Below, piece by piece: positions 1 to 6,582 of a stretch of 11,803 nucleotides of DNA. The translations under genes were made by a program, and so were the position numbers. The notes under the pieces are model-generated. The model did not search any database, was not told the origin of the DNA, and was given only the letters and a program-made list of their open reading frames with translations. This DNA comes from Promethearchaeia archaeon (lineage in GTDB: Archaea > Asgardarchaeota > Lokiarchaeia > Sigyniarchaeales > SOKP01): the NCBI GenBank assembly GCA_029856375.1, contig JAHQWX010000021.1, forward strand, positions 1 to 11,803, given 5' to 3'. How positions within the stretch are numbered: the first letter of the stretch is position 1; each line of letters begins with the position of its first letter.

Positions 1-1
1 A

Positions 2-532
2 TCTGGTAGATTACCAATAACTTTATACAAATCTATAGACGATCTCCCAAAATTTGAAGACTATAATATGGATAATAGGACATATCGTTATTTGAAAGAT
101 AAACCATTATATCCCTTTGGATTTGGATTAAGTTATACTACTTTCGAATATTCTGATTTAGTATTCTCTAATTCAAAAATAAAAACTGGTGATCAATTAG
201 AAATAAAATTTAAGATAAAAAATATGGGACAATTTCGAGGTCAAGAGGTGGCACAGCTTTATATCTCAATTCAAAAAGAAAGCCTTTTACTACCAAAAAT
301 AGAACTTAAAAGGTTTAAAAAGATAGATTTAGAAGCTGGAGAAGAAAAAGATTTGACATTTGTATTAAAACCTGAAGATTATTGTTATATAAATGAAGAT
401 GGGATTAAAATAGTTGAACCATTAGAAATTAAGTTTTTTATCGGTGGCGGACAACCAAATCAAAATTACGAGGAACATAGTTATGTAGAAGGGCGTATTG
501 AAATTGTCGGAAAAAGATTAGAATTAGATTAA
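2..532 (+). CDS. Glycoside hydrolase family 3 C-terminal part (beta-glucosidase/beta-xylosidase type), 5' truncated
   Basis: The frame is open from the left edge, so this is the last 176 codons of a gene starting outside the window; the ATG at 68 is internal. The first visible residues, SGRLPIT, are the typical end of the GH3 C-terminal domain. They are followed by the conserved linker FEDYNMDNRTYRY and the block PLYPFGFGLSYTTFEYSDL, which marks the start of the fibronectin-III-like domain that closes most GH3 beta-glucosidases and xylosidases. The rest (roughly 50-170) is a beta-rich Fn3-like domain with the usual GQEVAQLYI segment. GH3 enzymes release terminal sugars from beta-linked oligosaccharides. 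The nucleophile and acid/base residues lie outside the window, so substrate and signal peptide cannot be judged. The gene converges on the sugar isomerase gene 51 bases away. The family call is secure; glucosidase versus xylosidase is open. Confidence 0.9.
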   Translation, partial: SGRLPITLYKSIDDLPKFEDYNMDNRTYRYLKDKPLYPFGFGLSYTTFEYSDLVFSNSKIKTGDQLEIKFKIKNMGQFRGQEVAQLYISIQKESLLLPKIELKRFKKIDLEAGEEKDLTFVLKPEDYCYINEDGIKIVEPLEIKFFIGGGQPNQNYEEHSYVEGRIEIVGKRLELD

Positions 533-583
533 GAAGATTTATTCTTATGCTCCTTTGATTTTCATCATGTTATTTAAAAGAAG

Positions 584-1900
584 TTATTTAATTATATTCC
601 AATCTTTTATTTTACCAAAAATTTCAAGGGGTTTGATGAAATCGCCGTAAACTATAGAGATATGATGGGCAATTCCATTCTGAATGATTTTTTCAAGGAC
701 GGTTTTTACATTTTCGCTGAATTTTACTTTAACATAAGTACCTTTTAACTCTTTATTCATGGGAATACCTTCTGCTTTCTGTAAAAATAGACGATATTCT
801 CCAGGTGCGTAATCGATTCTTAACATTGAAATTTCTCCAGATTTCATAACAAAATCTGCAGTTACTCCTTTCCCTCCCGCAAAATAAGTGTCTAAAGATC
901 TTACACATGTCTCGTCCCATAGATCGCACGCAGCGACACCGCAATGCCATAAAAGTCCAAAATTCTCTCTGAGGTTAATTTGTGAAAAGTCCGCTAGAAA
1001 GGGAGATACGCCACCAATAGCTTTATGTGCTAGCATAGATAAGGATCCTAATATGTCACCTTCGCAAGTCAACACCTTTCCTTCCGATTGTAAAATTGAC
1101 ATTGCAGCACACGGCGAAATCCCATAATTTTCCGCAAATTCAGGCCAACATTTTATTGCTATTGAATCAAGGTTATAACATTTAAGAAAATTATCAAATT
1201 TTACTATGAGTTCAGCAACTTTTACTAATTGCTCTTCAGAAATCCCAGAAATATCAAAAACTGTTTTAATCTGTTGAAGTCTTTCTTGAACTTGCTTATT
1301 TTCTATCCTAAAATCGAAAATTTCAGAGAGTTCGAAATGATCGATAAGAACACCTAATTCTCTATATAAATCTAATTCATCTACATCCAAATTCAAGAAT
1401 CCCTTTGCTCTATAACCCAGAAGACCGATATGAGCAGATGAAAATGATTTTATAATTCTAATAGCATCCAACCAATCCTCATCAATCATATCTCCAATTA
1501 CGACATTATAATTCTTTATTCCAGACTTATAGAGATTTGAAGCGTTTAAATTTATCCCACAAACCGAATTTAGACGAATTTTTCCACCATTGTATGGTAA
1601 TTCTTCTAGAGCCCATAAAAGAATCGGGCGTTGAATAATTTTATTCAACTCTAAGACTAAGTATCCTAAAGCGAAAGTACCGCTTATACATACTAACGCG
1701 TCAATTTCCTTTTGAGTAAAATTATGCGCAGCTTTTTGAGCATCTATAATTTCAAAAACTAACTCAGATTCAAATTCCCAATCAACATATGGAATTTTTC
1801 TCAGATTAATTTGTATTTTTCCATAAATCTGCCTTGCAGCTTCGTAATCAAATGTTTTTCTTGCAAGACAGACTACTCCTATTTTAATTTTTTGCTTCAT
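584..1900 (-). CDS. L-fucose/L-arabinose isomerase-like sugar isomerase
   Basis: This is a 438-residue protein of the L-fucose isomerase-like fold, which interconverts aldoses and ketoses using a divalent metal. Supporting segments are LLWALEELP and NSVCGINLNA (about 95-120), GYRAKGFLNLD (162-172), CWPEF (251-255), CEGDILG (279-285) and LLWHCG (317-321). By comparison with FucI, Glu254, Asp282 and His319 are the likely metal and catalytic residues. The C-terminus (HHISIVYGD, 412-420) also fits the family. It is shorter than E. coli FucI (about 590 residues), like the compact archaeal/Thermotogae members, so the true sugar is uncertain. A GTG at 1912 would add four residues, but the ATG at 1900 has GGTG six bases upstream and gives a start MKQKIKIGVV that fits a first Rossmann strand, so it is preferred. 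It lies 29 bases after the permease and is probably co-transcribed with it. Fucose, arabinose, rhamnose or another deoxy or sulfo sugar are possible substrates. Confidence 0.8.
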   Translation of the reverse strand: MKQKIKIGVVCLARKTFDYEAARQIYGKIQINLRKIPYVDWEFESELVFEIIDAQKAAHNFTQKEIDALVCISGTFALGYLVLELNKIIQRPILLWALEELPYNGGKIRLNSVCGINLNASNLYKSGIKNYNVVIGDMIDEDWLDAIRIIKSFSSAHIGLLGYRAKGFLNLDVDELDLYRELGVLIDHFELSEIFDFRIENKQVQERLQQIKTVFDISGISEEQLVKVAELIVKFDNFLKCYNLDSIAIKCWPEFAENYGISPCAAMSILQSEGKVLTCEGDILGSLSMLAHKAIGGVSPFLADFSQINLRENFGLLWHCGVAACDLWDETCVRSLDTYFAGGKGVTADFVMKSGEISMLRIDYAPGEYRLFLQKAEGIPMNKELKGTYVKVKFSENVKTVLEKIIQNGIAHHISIVYGDFIKPLEIFGKIKDWNIIK

Positions 1901-1906
1901 ACTAAA

Positions 1907-1910
1907 CACC
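1907..1910 (-). promoter_or_regulatory. Ribosome binding site of the sugar isomerase gene
   Basis: GGTG on the minus strand, six bases before the ATG at 1900, pairs with the archaeal 16S 3' tail. It overlaps the alternative GTG start at 1912, which makes that start less likely. The surrounding AAAAGTGGT is shared with the permease gene's leader. Confidence 0.5.
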
Positions 1911-1929
1911 ACTTTTCAATAAAGGCTAT

Positions 1930-2859
1930 TTAACCAATATTTAATATCAAAACGATTATCCACATTAATATAAAGGAAATAATGATTGTAAAATTCACTA
2001 TCATTCCAACTATTTTCTCGTTATATTCGAATTCAATTGCAAATGGGACGACAGCCATACCAATAGGCAAAATTAGTCCAATTAAAAGAGTTGCACGATA
2101 TAAATCTTCAACAGGTAAGAAGATATAAAGTAAAATCCCAACGAGAAGTCCAAAGCCATACCGAATAATTAAAACTTTAAGAACCACAAACCATTGGGAT
2201 TTATCAAATTGGAAATTTAAATATATACCTAATAATAATAGGGTTAATGCCATATTTGCGGCAGATAATATATCTAGCACATCGTAAACGAAGAGTGGAA
2301 AAGTTAAACCACTTAGATTTATAAAAAGTGCAACTATATATGCTATTAGTGGTATAGAAGTTAACAATTTCTTCGCAATATATTTGAAATCAACTTGTTT
2401 TTCTTCAATTTCGAGTTTTGGAGAAAATTTTGTCGCAATTATATAATTGAGTCCAAACATAATGAAAGCGTTTCCAATATCAACCATTGCTATGTATTTT
2501 AAACCCTCCTCACCCCATATCCCTTGTATCAAAGGAAATGCAAAAAGACCGATATTAAATCCAGAAATAGTCATTAATTGAATTCCCTTAATATCTTTTG
2601 ACAATTTTTTAAAAAAAATAAACGAAATACCTACGACACAACTACAATATAAAACGCAAATAATAGGTAATAGGATTAAAGACGCATCTATTTCAATATT
2701 ACTTATTACATCAAGTATAAGAGCCGGAAGCGTAATATTTAAAACGACTTTTGCAACTGCTTTTCCATTTTCTTCAGAGATAATCTTTGTTTTCTTAACA
2801 ATATATCCTAGAACTATTATAGTCAAAGATAAAAAGAAAATGTAATTTATATCACTCAT
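1930..2859 (-). CDS. AEC-family (auxin efflux carrier-like) permease
   Basis: This is an integral membrane protein of 309 residues with about ten hydrophobic segments, the usual size for the AEC family of the BART superfamily. Characteristic parts are LNITLPALIL (40-49, helix 2 with the broken-helix proline), GFNIGLFAFPLIQGIWGEEGL (100-120) and the following DIGNAFIMFG. Bacterial AEC members carry malate, malonate or other small carboxylates, so a carboxylate is the most likely cargo. A longer frame from 2964 would add 35 residues and run 41 bases into the Fe-S gene. The ATG at 2859 is chosen because it begins with MSDINYIFFLSL, directly ahead of the first helix, matches the family length, and has GTGGT eight bases upstream. 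It follows the Fe-S subunit by 64 bases, which supports a link to 2-hydroxyacid oxidation. Direction of transport cannot be read from sequence. Confidence 0.85.
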   Translation of the reverse strand: MSDINYIFFLSLTIIVLGYIVKKTKIISEENGKAVAKVVLNITLPALILDVISNIEIDASLILLPIICVLYCSCVVGISFIFFKKLSKDIKGIQLMTISGFNIGLFAFPLIQGIWGEEGLKYIAMVDIGNAFIMFGLNYIIATKFSPKLEIEEKQVDFKYIAKKLLTSIPLIAYIVALFINLSGLTFPLFVYDVLDILSAANMALTLLLLGIYLNFQFDKSQWFVVLKVLIIRYGFGLLVGILLYIFLPVEDLYRATLLIGLILPIGMAVVPFAIEFEYNEKIVGMIVNFTIIISFILMWIIVLILNIG

Positions 2860-2867
2860 AGTTAAGT

Positions 2868-2872
2868 ACCAC
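2868..2872 (-). promoter_or_regulatory. Ribosome binding site of the AEC permease gene
   Basis: GTGGT on the minus strand lies eight bases before the ATG at 2859 and follows a run of A. It supports the shorter start of the permease. The segment AAAAGTGGT is repeated before the isomerase gene. Confidence 0.45.
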
Positions 2873-2923
2873 TTTTTTTTACAAACACGCTTTACTAGAA
2901 TTGAAATGATAATAAATGAGATT

Positions 2924-4165
2924 TCATAATTTTGAAGCGATATAATCAATAATATCGAGAACATTGATATTAATATTTTGAATTTTTACACAATCATTTA
3001 GATTTCCCACGCAAAACGGACATGCCGTAAGTAATATATTTATGCCAGTTTCTTTAACTTCGTCGATTCTATTTTTGGCAATTTCTAATGCTAAATCAGA
3101 GAACTCACTTTTCACGCCACCCCCAGCACCGCAACACCATGCATTTTGTCTGTTTCGTTTCAATTCTATTAGATTAGTATTCGGTATTTTTTTAATTAAA
3201 TCGCGAGGGGGATCGTATAAGCCCATATGACGTCCTAAATGGCAAGGATCGTGATATACTACTTTAATTGCCTCCGTGTTAGTTTCGGGAATCTTCAAAC
3301 TGCCGTCGTTTATTAAATCTAAGAGCATTTCGGTTATATTAATTACTTCGAACGGTAATTCTTCACCAATTAAATCAGGCCAATCTTTTTTAATCGTTCT
3401 ATAGCATCCCGCACAAGCTGCAAATAATTTTGTTGCACCAGTTTTTTTTATCTGTTCTAAGTTATGTTCTACATTTTCCTTAACCGAATTAATATCGCCA
3501 ATTCGTAGCGCTATCGACCCGCAGCACCACTCGTCATCAATAATTGAAAATTCTTTACCCGCTGCGTTAAAAATTTTCGCTAAGTTAATTAGAGTTTCTT
3601 TTTGTCTAAGCGGTTCAGTGCATCCAGCGAAAAATACGACATCCGAAGTTTTAGAGAGCCCTTTTACCTCTTTAACCCACTCAAATTTTTTCTCTTTTGA
3701 TTCTCCATAGGGATTTCTCATACCGGGATTATTCATGTATTCAATTAATTTTGCGTGGTGCTCCAGAGGTGCGAACCCTGCTTCAACTAAATCCCTCCTT
3801 AAAGCATCCCACACTTCTACATGTTCGATCCATTTGGAGGTATTTAGAACGATGTTTGGATTATGCGTTTGATGACATACTTCGGTGCAAGAACCGCATT
3901 CAGAACATTGATACACATATTTGGCAAGATCCTTGTTTAATTCTAATTTCCCTTCCAAAATATTTTTCAATACGCTCATTCTCCCTCTCGAAAACCATAT
4001 CTCCCAACCTTCTTCCCCCTTTGCTTCTTTCACGGGACATGTTAAAAATCTTCCCACAGCCGGTCTAATTGCGTATCCGCAATCTCCGCAATTCATACAC
4101 GACATAATGGCTTTCCATTGCTTTTTTATGTTTTCTAATTTACTCATTCTTATTTTCAACCTCAT
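2924..4165 (-). CDS. GlcF/HdrD-like Fe-S electron-transfer subunit with two CCG domains
   Basis: Numbered from the preferred start at 4165 (413 residues), an N-terminal ferredoxin part carries Cys23, 26, 29 and 43 (third spacing stretched to 13 residues) and a second set Cys87, 90, 93 and 97, predicting two [4Fe-4S] clusters. Two CCG (cysteine-rich) domains follow: Cys182/CysCys214-215/Cys251-Cys254 and Cys308/CysCys344-345/Cys382-Cys385. These resemble HdrB/HdrD, where such motifs hold noncubane [4Fe-4S] clusters, and GlcF/LldE-type subunits. The role is most likely to take electrons from the FAD subunit encoded two genes upstream and pass them to a carrier. There are three in-frame starts: 4180 (no SD), 4165 (ATGA overlap with the upstream stop, GGAAG upstream) and 4147 (GAGGT about 11 bases upstream). 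The cysteine content is the same for all, so the exact start is uncertain. A thiol-disulfide role like HdrD is possible. Confidence 0.88.
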   Translation of the reverse strand: MRLKIRMSKLENIKKQWKAIMSCMNCGDCGYAIRPAVGRFLTCPVKEAKGEEGWEIWFSRGRMSVLKNILEGKLELNKDLAKYVYQCSECGSCTEVCHQTHNPNIVLNTSKWIEHVEVWDALRRDLVEAGFAPLEHHAKLIEYMNNPGMRNPYGESKEKKFEWVKEVKGLSKTSDVVFFAGCTEPLRQKETLINLAKIFNAAGKEFSIIDDEWCCGSIALRIGDINSVKENVEHNLEQIKKTGATKLFAACAGCYRTIKKDWPDLIGEELPFEVINITEMLLDLINDGSLKIPETNTEAIKVVYHDPCHLGRHMGLYDPPRDLIKKIPNTNLIELKRNRQNAWCCGAGGGVKSEFSDLALEIAKNRIDEVKETGINILLTACPFCVGNLNDCVKIQNININVLDIIDYIASKL

Positions 4166-4470
4166 TCGAGACTCTTCCATGTGTCAACTAACATGTGATA
4201 TTCCCAATATTCTTCTTGGATTTTCACGTTCTCATCGGTCACTTCGTGACCAACTTGAACTATTTCGCCTGTTACTTCAATTTTACCTTTATGGTTGATT
4301 GGTTCCTTTGAGTATATAACTATTTGCGGATAATTCTCTAAATCCACATAATTCGTGAAAGGATATCCTTTGTAGGAACCAATATAATGCTGCCACATTA
4401 TACCGGTTATCTCACCCCTTAGAGTTATAACTTTTCCAACCTGTTCTTTCAAACTCTTATATTCAGTCAT
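4162..4470 (-). CDS. Small OB-fold-like protein of unknown function
   Basis: This is a 102-residue soluble protein. Its alternating beta pattern (VGKVITLRGEITG at 11-23, YVDLENYPQIVIYS at 41-54, GKIEVTGEIVQVG at 62-74) looks like an OB-fold barrel, and it is rich in Trp and Tyr (MWQHY, EEYWEYH). OB-folds of this size bind nucleic acids or small ligands, but I do not recognise a named family. The frame extends to 4497, yet the ATG at 4470 has a strong AAGGAG nine bases upstream and is chosen. It overlaps the phosphoribosyltransferase gene by eight bases and its stop overlaps the Fe-S gene start (ATGA), so translation is probably coupled on both sides. That tight packing argues it is a real expressed gene. 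Whether it serves the oxidoreductase or nucleotide metabolism is unknown. Confidence 0.75.
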   Translation of the reverse strand: MTEYKSLKEQVGKVITLRGEITGIMWQHYIGSYKGYPFTNYVDLENYPQIVIYSKEPINHKGKIEVTGEIVQVGHEVTDENVKIQEEYWEYHMLVDTWKSLE

Positions 4471-5020
4471 TCTTTTTAGCTCCTTGAATTTGATCAATTG
4501 TGGTTATATACGAGAGTTCTCTATATCTGCCTTCATAATCTATACCATATCCAACAACAAAAACATCTGGGACATTAAATCCAATAAATCTTACTTCAAA
4601 ATGTAAATTTCTTTCTGCTTTGACTTTATTAAGGAGACAACAGATTTCCATAGACTTGGGTTTGTAGTGCTCAAAAATCAATTCTCTGACATATGTTAAT
4701 GTCCGTCCGGTATCAAGGATATCATCAACTATAAGGATGTTTTTATTGTCTAATTTAGCACGATAAATATCCTCAACATTTGCTTTAATAGGCTTAGGCT
4801 TCTTACCAACATAAGATTTGACTGAAACAACATCTGTTTGCAAGATCATGCCTGCTTTTGATAATTTCCTCATTAAATCGGAAGCAAAAATAAAAGAGCT
4901 ATTCAGAATAAATATCAAATAAATCTCTCGAATCAACCTCTTTGAGTAATACTCATTTATCTCTTTAGCTAAAGTATTTACCTTTCTCATTATTTTTTCC
5001 TCTGACAAATTAAAATCCAT
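4463..5020 (-). CDS. Hypoxanthine-guanine-type phosphoribosyltransferase
   Basis: This 185-residue protein is of type I PRTase fold, which transfers ribose-5-phosphate from PRPP to a purine base (salvage, cytosolic). The PRPP motif ILIVDDILDTGRTL is at 95-108, and the base-binding hood segment PDVFVVGYGIDYEGRYREL (151-169) closely follows HPRT. The pyrophosphate loop normally reads LKGS/LKGG but here is LNSS (39-42), and the flexible-loop SSYGxxTxSSG motif is replaced by KSYVGKKPK (68-76). The base or acceptor may therefore differ from hypoxanthine. The ATG at 5020 is kept because LSEEKIMRKVNTLAKEI aligns with the normal HPRT N-terminus. A GAGGA eight bases before Met11 is explained by Ser-Glu-Glu codons. 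It lies nine bases after the FAD subunit and overlaps the next gene, so it sits inside the oxidoreductase transcript. Confidence 0.87.
   Translation of the reverse strand: MDFNLSEEKIMRKVNTLAKEINEYYSKRLIREIYLIFILNSSFIFASDLMRKLSKAGMILQTDVVSVKSYVGKKPKPIKANVEDIYRAKLDNKNILIVDDILDTGRTLTYVRELIFEHYKPKSMEICCLLNKVKAERNLHFEVRFIGFNVPDVFVVGYGIDYEGRYRELSYITTIDQIQGAKKND
4480..4485 (-). promoter_or_regulatory. Ribosome binding site deciding the OB-fold gene start
   Basis: AAGGAG on the minus strand lies nine bases before the ATG at 4470, inside the end of the phosphoribosyltransferase gene. It is the strongest SD in the window and favours this start over the in-frame ATG at 4497. Confidence 0.65.
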
Positions 5021-5029
5021 TATTATCGC

Positions 5030-6538
5030 TTACCGAAAATTAAATTTTCCTCTTGACACGATCGCGTTTGGATCAAGAGTTTTTTTAATAGCCTTCATAG
5101 CGTTATAAAATTCTGGCTGATATGCTCCAATTTCAACCATTAATCGACTCACAACCTCGCCCATCATGTACCACTGAGCGCCCCACTTAGTTACTCGCTC
5201 TAATAACGATTTCCATATTTTAATATTTGTTTCGTGAATTTCTTCGTGGTATTCTCCGTTATAATAACTAGAAAAACTTGAAGAGCCACATGTTAATTCG
5301 ACATTGTTTCCATCGATTAATAACACAGGTCCTGTTGTGGTAAGTGGGCGTCGTCCAGTGATGTTTAGAATTCTGTTGAAATCTTCTGCGTGTTCATTAT
5401 CCCATACATCGAGATCGTTCAAGATTTTAGGAAACATATTAATAGGCGTAAAACATTCAGCAGTTAACGGTTGAAAGGCCTGCCACACTCCCCATAAGTT
5501 ATGATAAGTTTGCCAATGCCCCTGTTCGACATAATGCCATTTCGCATAATTTCCATCTTCAATTTCTGGTCCAAATACTTCGGCTTTTTTGCTTAAAAGT
5601 ATATCGTCCAATAGTTTTACCTTTTCGTTCAATTCAGTCTCAGTATTAGCTTCAATGGTGTAAAAGAATATTCCTCTTTTCCTTTTCAAATTTTCCCAAA
5701 GTGGAAACATTCCCTCTTGAGCACCTACAATCACAAGTAAGTCTATTATATACATAGCATCATAAACATCGATTCCCTTTTTTCGAATTTCAGTAAAAAT
5801 TTGTGCAGCGACTTCATTACCTTTTCGGGGGAGAAGAAAAGTCTTATAGTTCGCGAAGGGAGGTCGTGGAAACACTTGTAATGAGATTTTGGTTTTTACT
5901 CCAAAAATTCCTTGATCTCCACAAAATAAACCTGTTAAATCAGGGCCGTTTCCGAATCGATTGAACGGAAATTTCGAATACTTATTTGCCTGTGATCCAG
6001 TATCAATTATGTCCCCGGTGGGAAGAACTACTTCAAGCGATACCAATTGATTGGTACATGCACCATATTTTGCACACCCTCCACCCCCAACAGAATGATG
6101 CGAAATTCCACCTCCAATCGAAGCAGACATCCCGCTTCCAGGTCCCATACATCCGGTATATAATCCAAATTGAGACAAATATTCGTTTACTTTCCCCCAA
6201 GAGATTCCAGCTTCTACTGTAACTATAAGATTATCCTCGTCCAAGTTATGTATGTTATCCATACGTTTCATATCGAGTACGATACCGACATCTCCGATTG
6301 GCTTACTCCCTCCAAATTCGCAAATTCCAGCACCGCGCTGATAAATCGGTATGTTTTCTTCGTTTGCGACTTTTAAAATTTCCGAAATCTCCTTCACGTC
6401 TTTCGGCCGAATAACATATTCGGGGACGCCATGAAGGTCAAGATCGGTATTTCTCGAATATGCGTGCCTAATATTGATATCATTGGTAACATACTTATCA
6501 GAAACGATTTTTTGTAGTTTTTCTAATATGCTCGCCAT
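5030..6538 (-). CDS. GlcD-like FAD-binding 2-hydroxyacid oxidoreductase (VAO/PCMH family)
   Basis: This 502-residue flavoprotein has the PCMH-type FAD-binding domain (about 38-225): RGAGICEFGG (68-77), TVEAGISWGKVNEYL (107-121), the glycine-rich GPGSGMSASIGGGISHHSVGGGG (132-154) and DLTGLFCGDQGIFGV (200-214, equivalent to the GAEGTLG element). The C-terminal part is the FAD-oxidase cap and substrate domain and ends with DPNAIVSRGKFNF, the usual tail of GlcD and D-lactate dehydrogenases. The likely reaction is oxidation of a 2-hydroxyacid such as D-lactate or glycolate, with electrons going to the CCG Fe-S protein encoded downstream. Alkyl-DHAP-synthase- and vanillyl-alcohol-oxidase-like relatives share the fold, so the substrate is not fixed. 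No signal peptide is visible. The start has no SD, and the AT-rich tract 20-30 bases upstream may be its own promoter. The next gene follows after nine bases. Confidence 0.88.
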   Translation of the reverse strand: MASILEKLQKIVSDKYVTNDINIRHAYSRNTDLDLHGVPEYVIRPKDVKEISEILKVANEENIPIYQRGAGICEFGGSKPIGDVGIVLDMKRMDNIHNLDEDNLIVTVEAGISWGKVNEYLSQFGLYTGCMGPGSGMSASIGGGISHHSVGGGGCAKYGACTNQLVSLEVVLPTGDIIDTGSQANKYSKFPFNRFGNGPDLTGLFCGDQGIFGVKTKISLQVFPRPPFANYKTFLLPRKGNEVAAQIFTEIRKKGIDVYDAMYIIDLLVIVGAQEGMFPLWENLKRKRGIFFYTIEANTETELNEKVKLLDDILLSKKAEVFGPEIEDGNYAKWHYVEQGHWQTYHNLWGVWQAFQPLTAECFTPINMFPKILNDLDVWDNEHAEDFNRILNITGRRPLTTTGPVLLIDGNNVELTCGSSSFSSYYNGEYHEEIHETNIKIWKSLLERVTKWGAQWYMMGEVVSRLMVEIGAYQPEFYNAMKAIKKTLDPNAIVSRGKFNFR

Positions 6539-6582
6539 AATTATAAGTTTGAGGAATGAAATAAAAAGCTTTATTTGTCTCT

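Noticed and set aside
753..1127. Short open frames on both strands inside the isomerase gene
   Set aside because: They are out-of-frame shadows of a gene with clear family motifs and have low-complexity, Arg/Cys- or Ser-rich translations.
3697..4298. Two overlapping plus-strand open frames (123 and 125 codons)
   Set aside because: They lie opposite the Fe-S subunit, which has all expected cysteine motifs. Their translations show no domain and they have no ribosome site.
4961..4990. Alternative start of the phosphoribosyltransferase at Met11, preceded by GAGGA
   Set aside because: The GAGGA is produced by Ser-Glu-Glu codons of the normal HPRT N-terminal segment, which would be lost with this start.
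5986..6376. Two plus-strand frames opposite the FAD subunit
   Set aside because: The minus-strand frame carries the FAD-binding glycine motif here; the plus-strand translations are featureless.
6559..6576. Imperfect inverted repeat around AAGCTT between the methyltransferase and the oxidoreductase
   Set aside because: The arms are only about five A/T bases and asymmetric. It is more likely AT-rich promoter sequence than a specific site.
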